Part shown: one piece after another, positions 8,485 to 18,873 of the stretch
How positions within the stretch are numbered: the first letter of the stretch is position 1
Layout of the letters: every line of letters starts with the position of its first letter
Assembly: GCF_023715365.1 (NCBI RefSeq)
Contig: NZ_JAMBNZ010000005.1
Span: 186,001 to 250,000 of the forward strand
DNA: 64,000 nucleotides
From: Georgenia satyanarayanai
GTDB taxonomy: Bacteria > Actinomycetota > Actinomycetes > Actinomycetales > Actinomycetaceae
Reading direction: 5' to 3'
Made by a program: the position numbers and the translations under genes
Notes under the pieces: generated by a model
What the model saw: the letters and a program-made list of their open reading frames with translations, nothing else
Database searches by the model: none
What the model was told of the DNA's origin: nothing

Positions 8485-9831
8485 TCAGCGCCCCAGGCGC
8501 ACCCGCACCCTGCGCACGACCGCAGCAGCTCCCTCGTCACGCAGCAGCCGCGCGGCGGCGGCCCCGTCCTCACGCAGGCGCCTGAGGGGCCCCGGCTCGC
8601 CGCCGAAGGCAGCGAGGTCCAGGGGGCGGTCGGCGTCGGCCGCGCGTCGAGGTGCGGCGCAGAAGCGGGACAGCGGCTCGAGCACCACCGGCCACCGGAA
8701 CCGCTGCGCCGCGCCGTGCACGTTGCCGACCACGACGGCGCGCTCGGCGTGGTCGGTGAGGAGCTCCTCGAGCACGGCGGCCATGGCGTCCGGGTCCTCC
8801 GGCGGCACCGCTCTGCCCAGGTTCTCGGCTGCGACGAGCTCACCGAAGGCGTCCCCCGCCGTGCACACGACCGGCAGGCCCGCCCAGAGGTAGTCGAGGA
8901 TGCGCGTCCGGAAGCTGAACGCCGTCTCGACGTGGTCGAAGTGGGCGCTCACACCGATGTCGGCGTCGAGCAGGTAGTCGGCGCGACGGTCGTAGGGCAC
9001 CCAGTCGTCGTTGAAGAACACGTGCCGGCCGGTGAGACCGAGCTCGTCCGCCAGCGCGCGAGCGCGTCGCGCGGCGACGGTCTCGGGCACGTCGGGGTTC
9101 GGGTGGGCCATGCCGAGGAAGTAGAGCCGCACGGTCGGCACCGTCTCCCGCACCCGGTCGACGGCGCGGATGACCGTGTACGGGTCGAACCAGTTGTAGA
9201 CGCCCCCGCCCCAGACGATGACGTGGTCGTCCACGCCGATGCCGGGGACCACGCCCTTGAGCGCCCCGCCGGTGCTCACCGGCGCGTCCTGGACGATTCC
9301 GAACGGGACGACGTCGAGGAGCCGGCGCAGGGAGGGGTCGTCGTCGTAGGTGGCTGGGTTGACCCGGCCGGCCGCGGCGAGGTGCCCGAGCCAGAAGTCA
9401 CGCTGCTTCTCCGAGGCGCAGAGGAAGAAGTCCCCGCGCCGGGCCTGGGCGGTGAGCTCAGTGACCGCCTTGGCCGTGGAGGCGGCCCGCCGCTCCTCGC
9501 TCTCCCCGCGGGTCACCTCGAGCGACTCGAGGTGGAAGGGGTCGTAGAGGTCGACGACGAGGGCCTGCGGGACGGTCCGCAGCCAGGGGAAGGCACGCAT
9601 GAGATAGCCCTGGAGGACGACGACGTCCGCCGCCGCGACCTCCTCGCGGAACTGGGCGGGCCCGGTGCGGCGGACCGCGAAGGCGGGCGCCGTCCGCTCA
9701 CAGGCACCGAAGGTGACGAGCTCGACGTCGTGCTCCGCGGCGAGGTAGGACGCGGTCTCCCACGCGCGGATGGCCGGCCCGGCCATCCGCTCGGCGACGG
9801 TGTCGAGGGTGACGACGAGGACTCGTGTCAC
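8485..9831 (-). CDS. GT4-like glycosyltransferase
   Basis: A 448-residue protein. The N-terminal half has the GT-B pattern (VLVVTLDTVAERMAGPAIRAWE, then ALVVDLYDPFHLESLE). The C-terminal half carries VIVWGGGVYNWFDPYTVIRAV, VRLYFLGMAHPNPD and the donor-site region HFDHVETAFSFRTRILDYLWAGLPVV with a conserved glutamate. This matches actinobacterial O-antigen-type GT4 proteins that often sit beside Wzm/Wzt transporters. The ATG at 9831 overlaps the stop of the upstream GT2 gene (9828-9831), showing translational coupling. Donor and linkage unknown. Confidence 0.85.
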   Translation of the reverse strand: MTRVLVVTLDTVAERMAGPAIRAWETASYLAAEHDVELVTFGACERTAPAFAVRRTGPAQFREEVAAADVVVLQGYLMRAFPWLRTVPQALVVDLYDPFHLESLEVTRGESEERRAASTAKAVTELTAQARRGDFFLCASEKQRDFWLGHLAAAGRVNPATYDDDPSLRRLLDVVPFGIVQDAPVSTGGALKGVVPGIGVDDHVIVWGGGVYNWFDPYTVIRAVDRVRETVPTVRLYFLGMAHPNPDVPETVAARRARALADELGLTGRHVFFNDDWVPYDRRADYLLDADIGVSAHFDHVETAFSFRTRILDYLWAGLPVVCTAGDAFGELVAAENLGRAVPPEDPDAMAAVLEELLTDHAERAVVVGNVHGAAQRFRWPVVLEPLSRFCAAPRRAADADRPLDLAAFGGEPGPLRRLREDGAAAARLLRDEGAAAVVRRVRVRLGR

Positions 9832-11420
9832 GCTTCGCCCTCGGAGCGCCGCGAGCGGGTCAGCGCCACCGGCATGTACGGGTCGTCACCGCCGAAGTCC
9901 CAGCGCGTGGTGATGAAGCGGTACTCCCACTCGTGCACCGTCGGCTTCCGGGTGCGGGACTCGAAGTGGTAGGCCGAGGCGGCGGCGACCCACACGGTGC
10001 GGTAGCCGAGGTGCCCGATCTTGCGGGAAAAATCGACGTCGTTGAAGTTGCCGGGCAGCGCCTCGCAGAAGCCGCCGGCCTCCTCGAAGACCTCCCGGCG
10101 CACGGCAGCGGCCGCGGCGGTCTGACCCGAGCACTCGCGGTTGATCGTCAGCTCGGAGAAGGGCCCACCCCACGTGCCCTTGACCCCGAGGAAGACGTGA
10201 GTGATGTCGCCCCGCGAGTACTGGTGGCCGCCGTGCTGGAGGGTGCCGTCGGCGAAGAGGAGACGAGCGCCGGTCAGGCCGACGTCGGGCTCCGACAGCG
10301 GCGCGACGAGGGACTCGAGGAAGTGCTCGGAGGAGATGCGGATGTCGTCGTTGAGGAAGACGAGCACGTCCCCGCTGGCGGCGAGGTACCCGGCGTTGCA
10401 CTTCTCGGAGAAGTTGAAGGGCCGTGAGAACGGGGCGAGGACGAGCCGGCCGCCGGCGATCGCCTGCAGGTCCGCCAGCACCTCGGGCGGGGTGTCGTCG
10501 TCGTGGACGACGACGATCTCGACGTCGAGCTCCGCACCGGTCCGCTCGAGGAGGGAGCGGACACACTCGGTGACGAAGGCGTCCTGCTCGCCCCACACGA
10601 GGCCGGAGGAGCCTCGGGTCGGGATGATGACACTCACCCTCGTGCCCGCGGCGACCGCCCGCTCCAGGCGGTAGGTGCCGGGGAGCTCACCCAGGTGCGC
10701 CCTCGCGTCGATGCCGGACCGGTCGAGGTGGTCCTGGACGGCGCGGCGGCCGGCGTCCCACGCGTGCGACTTCACGCCGTAGTCGGCGGCCGTGGAGCCG
10801 GAGTGCGCGCGCCAGTGGTAGAGGATCTCGGGCACGTGGAGCACCTGACGGGCCTGCTCGGTGACCCGCAGCACGAGGTCGTGATCCTGGGAGCCCTCGA
10901 AGCCGTCGCGGAAGCCGCCCACCTGGCGCACCAGGGAGGTGCGCAGGACGGACAGGTGGGAGGTGTACATCTGCCCGCGCAGCCGCTCGGGCGACCAGTC
11001 GGGCTTGTGGAAGGCGTCGTAGAACCGGCCCGCCTCGTCGACCTTGTCCTCGTCGGAGTAGAGGTAGTCGGCCTCCGGGTGGGTGGAGAGCCAGGCGACG
11101 ACGATCTCGAAGGCACGTGGCACGAGGAGGTCGTCGTGGTCGAGGAGGGCGACGAACTCGCCGCGGGCCTTGCCGAGCGCCGAGTTCGAGGCGGCGACGA
11201 TGCCGCCGTTGCGCTCCCGCTCGACGACGACGATGCGCGGGTCGCGGGCGGCCTCGGCGCGGAGCACCTCCCGCACTCGCGGGTCGGTGGAGCGGTCGTC
11301 GGCGAGGATGAGCTCCCAGGAGGAGAAGCTCTGCTCCCGGACGGAGTCGATCATCTCCCGCAGCGCGTCCAGCGGTGGGTCGTAGACGGGCGTGAGGACG
11401 GACAGGAGCGGGTGGGCCAT
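9828..11420 (-). CDS. Tandem GT2 glycosyltransferase (two GT-A domains)
   Basis: A 530-residue protein starting at ATG 11420 (MAHPLLSVLTPVYDPP); the open frame extends further upstream, but that stretch is an antisense-like shadow of the neighbouring gene. The first GT2 domain, about residues 5-230, shows ILADDRSTDP, ALLDHDDLL and YSDEDKVDEAGRF. The second, about 250-500, shows VSVIIPTRGSS, VFLNDDIRI, NRECSGQTAAAAAVRREVF and GNFNDVDFSRKIGHLGYR. Tandem GT2 proteins of this type build rhamnan- or O-antigen-like chains in loci with an ABC exporter. Four-base overlaps on both sides place it in a three-gene coupled unit. Confidence 0.9.
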   Translation of the reverse strand: MAHPLLSVLTPVYDPPLDALREMIDSVREQSFSSWELILADDRSTDPRVREVLRAEAARDPRIVVVERERNGGIVAASNSALGKARGEFVALLDHDDLLVPRAFEIVVAWLSTHPEADYLYSDEDKVDEAGRFYDAFHKPDWSPERLRGQMYTSHLSVLRTSLVRQVGGFRDGFEGSQDHDLVLRVTEQARQVLHVPEILYHWRAHSGSTAADYGVKSHAWDAGRRAVQDHLDRSGIDARAHLGELPGTYRLERAVAAGTRVSVIIPTRGSSGLVWGEQDAFVTECVRSLLERTGAELDVEIVVVHDDDTPPEVLADLQAIAGGRLVLAPFSRPFNFSEKCNAGYLAASGDVLVFLNDDIRISSEHFLESLVAPLSEPDVGLTGARLLFADGTLQHGGHQYSRGDITHVFLGVKGTWGGPFSELTINRECSGQTAAAAAVRREVFEEAGGFCEALPGNFNDVDFSRKIGHLGYRTVWVAAASAYHFESRTRKPTVHEWEYRFITTRWDFGGDDPYMPVALTRSRRSEGEA

Positions 11421-11986
11421 CAGGGCCGCCCGGAGATCCGGCGGCGGACCCATGACGCCGGTGCCACCGCGAGGCGGCCGGCGCGCCATGTCGTCGACGC
11501 GGCCATCTCCTCCAGCTGCTGCTGCGCCTCCCGCTGGGCGCGAGCGGCCTGGGCGCGCGCCGTCGCCGTCGTCGCCTCCAGGCCGATGACGTGGTCGCGC
11601 AGGGTGAGCAGGCGGTGCTTGAGCTCGGCGACCTCGCTGGCGGTCGACGCCGCCTCGTCCTGGACGGCCAAGGCGAGCGCGGACTGCGCGGACACGACGA
11701 CGAGACGGCCCTCGGGTCCCACCCACCCGGCCGCGGTCGCGAGCAGCTCGGCCGGGTCGACGGCACCGGCGAGGGCGCCCTCGTCGAGGACGACGACGTC
11801 GAAGACCCCAAGCTCTCCCGCCGTGGCCGGCACGGTGAGCGCCGTGACCTCACAGCCGTGGTCGCGCAGCTCCTCGGCCAGCGTCTCCGGCTCGGTCCCC
11901 AGCACGAGGACGGTGCTGTCCCCGTCGACGAGCTCGGCCACTGAGGCCCTGCTCGCCACGGCCTCCGGTGTCTCGTTCCTGCCCAT
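11420..11986 (-). CDS. Methyltransferase-like domain with coiled-coil tail, function unknown
   Basis: A 188-residue protein starting MGRNETPE at ATG 11986, preceded by a good ribosome binding site (GGAGAGGA). Residues 20-100 look like one half of a Rossmann fold (TVLVLGTEPETLAEELRDHGCEVTAL; FDVVVLDEGAL; GPEGRLVVVS), reminiscent of SAM methyltransferases but without the usual GxGxG, so activity is doubtful. Residues ~115-165 form an alanine- and glutamine-rich coiled coil, and the tail ASTTWRAGRLAVAPASWVRR resembles the amphipathic ends of large glycosyltransferase scaffolds. It heads the coupled operon running to 8485. A scaffold or chain-length role is a guess. Confidence 0.7.
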   Translation of the reverse strand: MGRNETPEAVASRASVAELVDGDSTVLVLGTEPETLAEELRDHGCEVTALTVPATAGELGVFDVVVLDEGALAGAVDPAELLATAAGWVGPEGRLVVVSAQSALALAVQDEAASTASEVAELKHRLLTLRDHVIGLEATTATARAQAARAQREAQQQLEEMAASTTWRAGRLAVAPASWVRRRISGRP

Positions 11987-12143
11987 GTCGTCCTCTCCGC
12001 TCCTGCGGCAGCCTGTCACGCAGGCCAGCCCAGCACCGCCGGCTGCGCGGCGACCCGGCCATGGGGCCGGTCCGTGCTCCGTGAAGTCTAGCCGGGCCGG
12101 CGCGGCCGCTCGGGTGGGCGCCGCAGTGGCCCCACTAGAGTGT

Positions 12144-12171
12144 GGACGGTCCCACAGGCGTGGGGCCGTCC
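12144..12171 (+). promoter_or_regulatory. 5'-leader hairpin before the pyruvyltransferase gene
   Basis: GGACGGTCCCAC (12144-12155) pairs with GTGGGGCCGTCC (12160-12171) as a 12-bp stem with one G-U pair and a 4-base loop. It ends about 5 bases before the GGAAGG ribosome binding site (12177-12182). No U-run follows, so an mRNA-stabilising or translation-affecting hairpin is more likely than a terminator. Confidence 0.5.
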
Positions 12172-12191
12172 GGAAAGGAAGGTGTCCCGCT

Positions 12192-13490
12192 GTGGCGAGC
12201 CTGCTCTACGACTCGATCAGTCCCAACACGGGAGACTGGGCCATCGGTATCGCGGTCGCGCAGGAGCTCGCGCGCCACGGGGTCGCCCCGGTGGAGGTGC
12301 TGAGCCCCTTCGAGCCCGTCGACGCGCGAGACGAGCTCGTCGTCGTCGGCGGTGGTGACCTCATCCGCCCGGTCGGTGACCCCTTCTACGACCGCTTCCG
12401 CGTCCAGGGACCGGCCGTCCTCAACGCCGCGGGCGTGTGGCCCGACGCGGACCGGCTCGACCACCTCAAGGAGTACCGCCTCGTCAGTGCCCGTACCTCC
12501 GCCGAGGTCGACCACCTCCGCTCGGTCGTGCCCGACGCGCAGCTGCTCCCGGACACGACGATGACGCTGGAGTCGGAGCACTTCGCGATCGAGGGCCTGC
12601 CGACCGGTGAACCCGTCGTCGGCATCCACGTGGTGCCCCACACCCTGCAGCTCTCGCCCGAGCTGGTCGAGGCCGTCGACGCGATCGACCGCCCGAAGGT
12701 GTTCATCCCGTTCACGCACTACAACTACGACGACTCCTTCATGGACGCGCTGCCCTTCGACCGTTCCCGCGCGATCACCCTGCCGCGACTCACGCCGCTG
12801 CAGCTGCACTCGGTCATCGGACAGATGTCCTACGTCGTCGTCTCCTCCCTGCACGCGACGCTCTTCGCCTACGCGCAGCACGTTCCCTTCGTGACCGTCG
12901 AGCAGCGCAAGGTCCGCGACTTTCTCGCCGACCGCGGCCTCACGGACTGGATCTTCTCCGACGACCACTCTCTGCGCGACGCGCTCGCCCGCGTGGAGGA
13001 GGAGCCTCCGGCGCTCTCGGCGCTCGTCGCCGAGGACCGCGCCGCCGTCCGGGAAGCCTTTGCCCGCATCGCCTCGTTCGTCAGCACGGAAGATGGCGGA
13101 CGCGCCGGCGGATCGCCCGTCGTCCCGGTTCCCCCGTCGCCCGCAGCAGCGGACAGCCCCCGCCCGGTCATCGTGCTCGCCGCCGAGCAGCGCGAGGAGG
13201 CGCTGCGCAACCGGGACCACCTCATCGCCGCGAACACCCGGGTGTCGGCCGCGCTGCGAGCCGCCAACGCCGACACCCACGCAGAGCTGGCCGCCACAGC
13301 CGAGGAGCTCGCGGGTGCGCAACACCACATCGCCGGTCTGGAGAACCACGTCCGTGGCCTGCAGAGCGAGATCAGCCAGGTCCGGGCAGCCCTGGAGCAG
13401 ACCCTGGACCGGCGCCTGCGGCGCCTTGCCCGTCGTGGCCGCTCAGCGGCACGGTCTATCGTGGGCCGCTCGAAGGCGACGGACCGCTGA
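12192..13490 (+). CDS. Polysaccharide pyruvyltransferase-family protein with C-terminal coiled coil
   Basis: A 432-residue protein with GTG start at 12192, 9 bases after GGAAGG. Residues 1-300 match the polysaccharide pyruvyltransferase family (GT-B-like fold): MASLLYDSISPNTGDWAIG at the N-terminus, ELVVVGGGDLIRP, VVGIHVVPHT, and SYVVVSSLHATLFAYAQHVPFV near residue 220-240. Family members add pyruvate ketals from phosphoenolpyruvate to surface glycans and give the polymer negative charge. Residues ~330-410 (EEALRNRDHLIAANTRV onward) are a long predicted coiled coil, unusual for the family and similar to the tail of the 11420-11986 protein. It is followed after 78 bases by the wzm-like gene on the same strand. 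Confidence 0.85.
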   Translation: MASLLYDSISPNTGDWAIGIAVAQELARHGVAPVEVLSPFEPVDARDELVVVGGGDLIRPVGDPFYDRFRVQGPAVLNAAGVWPDADRLDHLKEYRLVSARTSAEVDHLRSVVPDAQLLPDTTMTLESEHFAIEGLPTGEPVVGIHVVPHTLQLSPELVEAVDAIDRPKVFIPFTHYNYDDSFMDALPFDRSRAITLPRLTPLQLHSVIGQMSYVVVSSLHATLFAYAQHVPFVTVEQRKVRDFLADRGLTDWIFSDDHSLRDALARVEEEPPALSALVAEDRAAVREAFARIASFVSTEDGGRAGGSPVVPVPPSPAAADSPRPVIVLAAEQREEALRNRDHLIAANTRVSAALRAANADTHAELAATAEELAGAQHHIAGLENHVRGLQSEISQVRAALEQTLDRRLRRLARRGRSAARSIVGRSKATDR

Positions 13491-13568
13491 CCGGTCCGTC
13501 GGGGCCTCGTGCGTGCGGTTCCGGCACGCACCCGACCAGCGCCCCTGGACCCTGTGGAGGAGCGAGAC

Positions 13569-14471
13569 GTGGACAACGAGGCTGAGGCGCGCGCAGCCGC
13601 GCTCGCCCGCGAAGAGCTGCGACCCGCGAGCCCCCGGAGCGGTTTCATCACCGGTGCCCGGGAGTCGCTCACCGAGATCTGGCAGCGTCGCGAGCTGCTC
13701 GACATGCTCGTCCGGCGTGAGCTGCGTGCCCGGTACAAGGACTCCTCCCTCGGGCTCCTGTGGTCCTTGGCACGTCCGCTGGTCCAGCTCCTCATCTACT
13801 ACCTGGCCATCGGGCGCATCCTCGGCGCCGAGCGCGCGATCCCCGACTTCGCGATCTACGTCTTTGCCGGGATCACCGCGTGGACGCTGCTCGCCGAGAT
13901 CGTCCAGGGAGGCACCGCCTCGATCCTCGCCAACTCGGGCATCGTCAAGAAGATCTACCTGCCCCGGGAGATCTTCCCTCTCAGCGTCGTCGGCTCCGCG
14001 ATCTTCAACTTCCTCATCCAGCTGGGGATCCTCCTCGTCGCCGCGGTCCTCGTTCGCGGGCTCGTGCTCGACGAGCGGTTGCTCTACCTCCCGCTCGGCC
14101 TGCTCGTCATCGTCAGCTGGGGGACCGCGTTCGCCCTCGTGCTCGCCGCCGCCAACGTCTACCTCCGCGACATCCAGTACCTCGTGGAGGTCGCGATCAT
14201 GGTGGGCTTCTGGCTCTCCCCCATCGTCTACTCCTGGTCGATGGTCGCCGACACCATCCCCGACGCCCTCGCCGACATCTACCTCCTCAACCCGGTCACC
14301 CTCTCGACGCTGGCATTCCAACGCTCGGTCTGGGTGAGCGGGCCCGCCGAGGCCTTCCCCCCGGACCACGCGCTCCGGCTGCTCGTGGCGCTCGCGATCG
14401 GCGGGGTGCTCCTCATCCTTGCCCAGCGCCTCTTCGCCCGGATGCAGCGCGACTTCGCCCAGGAGCTGTGA
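13569..14471 (+). CDS. wzm: ABC-2 type polysaccharide exporter permease (Wzm-like)
   Basis: A 300-residue protein with GTG start at 13569 preceded by GGAGGAG. After a cytoplasmic amphipathic stretch (REELRPASPRSG; LLDMLVRRELRARYKDSSLG) come about six membrane helices. The motif RYKDSSLGLLWSLARPL and the gate-region sequence ILANSGIVKKIYLPREIFPL are hallmarks of O-antigen and teichoic-acid type permeases. It exports a lipid-linked glycan together with the ATPase whose GTG lies one base after this stop codon. The pair is the export step for the chains assembled by the neighbouring glycosyltransferases. Confidence 0.92.
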   Translation: MDNEAEARAAALAREELRPASPRSGFITGARESLTEIWQRRELLDMLVRRELRARYKDSSLGLLWSLARPLVQLLIYYLAIGRILGAERAIPDFAIYVFAGITAWTLLAEIVQGGTASILANSGIVKKIYLPREIFPLSVVGSAIFNFLIQLGILLVAAVLVRGLVLDERLLYLPLGLLVIVSWGTAFALVLAAANVYLRDIQYLVEVAIMVGFWLSPIVYSWSMVADTIPDALADIYLLNPVTLSTLAFQRSVWVSGPAEAFPPDHALRLLVALAIGGVLLILAQRLFARMQRDFAQEL

Positions 14472-14472
14472 C

Positions 14473-15699
14473 GTGACCACCACTGTCGTCGATGTCCGCG
14501 ACGTCTCCAAGCGCTTCGTCATCCGCAAGGAGAAGTCCCTCAAGGAGCGCATCGTCAACGCCGGCCGCTCCGCGCAGCACAAAGAGGACTTCTGGGCGCT
14601 GCGTGGCATCGACCTCACCATCGAGGCGGGCAGCACCGTCGGCCTCGTCGGGCCCAACGGCTCGGGCAAGTCCACGCTGCTCAAGACGATCGGCGGCATC
14701 ATCCAGCCGACGAGCGGTGAGGTGCTGCTGCGCGGGCGGCTCGCCGCGCTGCTCGAGCTCGGTGCCGGTTTCCACCCCGACCTCACCGGCCGGGAGAACG
14801 TTCAGCTCAACGCCTCGATCCTCGGCCTGACGTCCCGCGAGACCGCACGGCACTTCGACGAGATCGTCGAGTTCTCCGGCATCGAGCAGTTCATCGACAC
14901 CCAGGTGAAGTTCTACAGCTCGGGCATGTACGTGCGCCTGGCCTTCGCGGTCGCCGTGCACGTGGACCCGGACATCCTCCTCGTCGACGAGGTCCTCGCC
15001 GTGGGTGACGAGCCGTTCCAGCGCAAGTGCATGGACAAGATCCGCCAGTTCCAGTCCCAGGGCCGCACCATCGTGCTCGTCAGCCACTCCGCGGAGCAGG
15101 TCACCGAGCTGTGCACGCGGGCGGTCGTGCTCGAGAGCGGCCGCATCGTCGAGGACGGCTCACCGCGCGAGGCCATGCGCCGGCTGCGCCACGACTACGA
15201 GGAGCGCATCGACCAGGACATCGCCGAACGCGAGGCCAGGGAGAGCGACGCCGCCGAGCTGCGCGGGGACACCGCCCCGGCGAAGCGGACACGTCTCCAC
15301 TCCGTCTCCGTCTCCGCACCGGGGCGCGCGGGCGAGCCGCTGACGATCCGCCCGGGCGACGACCTCACGGTCTCCGGACTCATCGACCCCCAGGAGCCGC
15401 TCAGCGGCTGGTCTCTCGGGACCTCGATCGAGACCCCGCTCGGCCAGGTCATTTTCGCCACCGACACGAAGCTGCTCGAGCAGGACCTGCCCGACGTCGA
15501 CGGCCCGGCCAGCTTCGCCGTCACGCTCCCCGCCCTGCCGATCGCGCAGGGCGACTACTCCGTCAACGTCGCCCTGCGCGACGCCGCGGCGCGTGATGTC
15601 GACAGGGCCGCGCGGGCAGCGCACTTTGCCGTCGTCACCGAGGGCCGCACGGTGGGTTACCTCCACACCGAGCCGCGGGTCACCGTGGAGACCACCTGA
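14473..15699 (+). CDS. wzt: Polysaccharide ABC exporter ATPase with C-terminal carbohydrate-binding domain (Wzt-like)
   Basis: A 408-residue protein with GTG start at 14473 (AGGAG 8 bases upstream). The nucleotide-binding domain spans residues 1-245: Walker A GPNGSGKSTLLK, the family-specific signature YSSGMYVRLAFAVAVHVDP, Walker B ILLVDEVLAVGDE and switch histidine in VLVSHSAEQ. Residues ~280-405 form a beta-rich domain (GEPLTIRPGDDLTVSG; FAVTLPALPIAQGDYSVNVALRD) like Wzt C-terminal domains, which bind the chain end and make export substrate-specific. The family usually handles chains with a capped terminus, though no capping enzyme is obvious here. It ends just before the convergent DUF6541-like gene. 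Confidence 0.92.
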   Translation: MTTTVVDVRDVSKRFVIRKEKSLKERIVNAGRSAQHKEDFWALRGIDLTIEAGSTVGLVGPNGSGKSTLLKTIGGIIQPTSGEVLLRGRLAALLELGAGFHPDLTGRENVQLNASILGLTSRETARHFDEIVEFSGIEQFIDTQVKFYSSGMYVRLAFAVAVHVDPDILLVDEVLAVGDEPFQRKCMDKIRQFQSQGRTIVLVSHSAEQVTELCTRAVVLESGRIVEDGSPREAMRRLRHDYEERIDQDIAEREARESDAAELRGDTAPAKRTRLHSVSVSAPGRAGEPLTIRPGDDLTVSGLIDPQEPLSGWSLGTSIETPLGQVIFATDTKLLEQDLPDVDGPASFAVTLPALPIAQGDYSVNVALRDAAARDVDRAARAAHFAVVTEGRTVGYLHTEPRVTVETT

Positions 15700-15700
15700 G

Positions 15701-17701
15701 TCAGTCGCAGGCCTCGATCCGGTAGACGGCGGCGGTCCCCGAGGAGGCGACCAGCTCCAGACCGGTCATCACATCGACCCCGTAGAACCCCGGCCGCATC
15801 CCGACGAGGCCGACCGCCCCGTAAGGCATCGGCGCGTCCTCGTAGTAGTACTCCACACCGTGCTCCCGCAGGATGCGGCAGACCTCCGGGTCCGTCGTGA
15901 GGTCGTGGAAGTTCTCCTGCAGGTACCGCTGGTCGGCCGAGAGCGCTGACTCTCCCAGGACGGGGATGTACGCGCGCCGCCCGGTGAGCACCTGGACAAA
16001 GGCCGCGCCGTTCATCGGGTCGCCGACGACGACCGCATCCTCCGGGAGCACGTCGCCGAGCCCCTCGATGAAGTCGAGCTCCTCCGGGGTGGCCCACGCC
16101 GGGTGGACCATGACGTCGGGCTGGTACGCGGCTGCCGTCGTCGCCCGTTGCTCGTCCGCGGTGCCGGGCACCGCGACGGCAAGGACCACCAGGGCGATCG
16201 CCACGACGCCTGCCAGGGCGCTCCCGGGGCCCGGAGCGCGACGGCGCCCACGCCGAGCGTCCGGCAGGAGCATCCGCAGGCCGCGGCCGAGTGCAAGCGC
16301 CCCCCACGCTCCGAGGACTGCCCCGACGGTCACGAGGAGCGACTCGAGGCGGTCCGCGGACTTGTACCAGAAACCTGTGAGCGTCCGCAGCGGACCGTCC
16401 GGACCCGCGGCGGCGACGAAGAGCAACAGTGCCACGAGCCAGGACCAGGCGAGCCATCGTGCCCGCCGCCACGCCGTGACGAGGCCGACGAGGGTGAGCA
16501 CGGCGACGCCGAGCGCACCGGCGGTCTGCTGCGGCGTCGACCCGACCAGGACGTGCCCGAGGGCTGCCAGCGGGGAGCCCTCGGGGCTCGCGTACCCGGC
16601 CATCGCCCGGAGCTTGGGCACGGTGAAGACTGCCGCGACGAGCAGGACGAGCGCGGCCACCGGCGCCAGCGCGGTGGCCCAGCCGAGGAGCGCCCTGCCC
16701 GCCTCACGCTGGCTGCTGCCCAGGCGCCAGCACGCGGTGACGACGGCAGGCGCGGCGAGGAAGCCGAGCGCGGCGAGGCCGCTGCTGTGCGCGAGGATCA
16801 CCCCGGCGGCCGCCATGGCCAGGGCCAGCCACGGGGCGAGTCGGGCCCGCCCACGGAGCGCATCCAGCGCGACGGCCTCACCCTCCGGCCGGAGCGTGGG
16901 CAGGAGGGCGGCGGCGAGCGCCAGGGTGGCCGGGGTGAGCGCCACGCTGAGGCCGAAGGGGTACATGCCCTTGAACATCACCGCCACGCCCGGGAACACG
17001 ACGGCGGACGCTGCCACCACCGGGGCGAGGGCGGCCACGAGCGGGCGCCGAGGAGCCGCCACGTGGGCCAGCGCCGCCACACCGAGCATCCAGGGCAGGA
17101 CGACGCCCACGACCACGAGTGCGTTCGTCGCGGGGACCACACCACCGACGACCGCACCCAGGACGACGACCGAGTGCCAGACGGTCGGGTAGAAGCCGCC
17201 ACCACGCCCGTCGCCGTACAGGCCCCCCATCGCGCCCAGCGGCGTCACCTCCCCGGTGCGCGCGGCAAGCTCGGCACCGTTGAGGTGGAAGAGCGAGTCG
17301 TGCATCTGCGGGACGGTGTCGGGTGCACCGAGGGCCTGCGCAAAGGCACTGGTGGCGATGGCCACCCCAGCGAGGACCCCGACGGCGACGAGGCCGCCGG
17401 CGCCTCCGCCTGCTCGCCGGCGTGCCCGCGGCGCTCGTGGAGGAGGGAGAAGGGCGCGCCCGCACGCCAGCGCGACGAGGCACGCGAGGCCGAGGCCGGG
17501 CAGCACGGTGACGAGGGACCAGCGCAGGCCCGCGAGGCCGTAGAGCACGGAGAGGACACCGAGGGCCCCGGCCGTGACGGCCGGGGCGGCGGCCACCGCG
17601 AGCAGCCCACCCACGCCGAGGCCACGCACCGACAACCACCCGGGCACGAGGAGCACGGCGAGCAGAAGGGCAGCCGTGGGCACGATCTCAACCCACGTCA
17701 T
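15701..17701 (-). CDS. DUF6541-like polytopic membrane protein, copy 1
   Basis: A 666-residue protein. I chose ATG 17701 (MTWVEIVPTAALL), which has AGGA 6 bases upstream; another ATG 15 bases earlier is possible. Residues 1-500 hold roughly 13 membrane helices with a first large loop containing DTVPQMHDSLFHLNGAEL and GLYGDGRGGGFYPTVWHS. Residues ~530-666 are soluble and extracytoplasmic (EDAVVVGDPMNGAAFVQVLTGRRAYIPVL, PEVCRILREHGVEYYYED) and end with RIEACD. The acidic-His motif in loop 1 suggests a GT-C-like transferase. It is a paralogue of the gene at 19791-21773, with matching ends and loop motifs. Function undescribed. Confidence 0.82.
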   Translation of the reverse strand: MTWVEIVPTAALLLAVLLVPGWLSVRGLGVGGLLAVAAAPAVTAGALGVLSVLYGLAGLRWSLVTVLPGLGLACLVALACGRALLPPPRAPRARRRAGGGAGGLVAVGVLAGVAIATSAFAQALGAPDTVPQMHDSLFHLNGAELAARTGEVTPLGAMGGLYGDGRGGGFYPTVWHSVVVLGAVVGGVVPATNALVVVGVVLPWMLGVAALAHVAAPRRPLVAALAPVVAASAVVFPGVAVMFKGMYPFGLSVALTPATLALAAALLPTLRPEGEAVALDALRGRARLAPWLALAMAAAGVILAHSSGLAALGFLAAPAVVTACWRLGSSQREAGRALLGWATALAPVAALVLLVAAVFTVPKLRAMAGYASPEGSPLAALGHVLVGSTPQQTAGALGVAVLTLVGLVTAWRRARWLAWSWLVALLLFVAAAGPDGPLRTLTGFWYKSADRLESLLVTVGAVLGAWGALALGRGLRMLLPDARRGRRRAPGPGSALAGVVAIALVVLAVAVPGTADEQRATTAAAYQPDVMVHPAWATPEELDFIEGLGDVLPEDAVVVGDPMNGAAFVQVLTGRRAYIPVLGESALSADQRYLQENFHDLTTDPEVCRILREHGVEYYYEDAPMPYGAVGLVGMRPGFYGVDVMTGLELVASSGTAAVYRIEACD

Positions 17702-17703
17702 GA

Positions 17704-18867
<1,164 letters not shown>

Positions 18868-18873
18868 CCCGTC

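Noticed and set aside
10503-12191. N-terminal extension of the pyruvyltransferase frame over the GT2 and coiled-coil genes
   Set aside because: The frame stays open only because of GC bias. The GTG at 12192 has a good ribosome binding site and starts the conserved domain.
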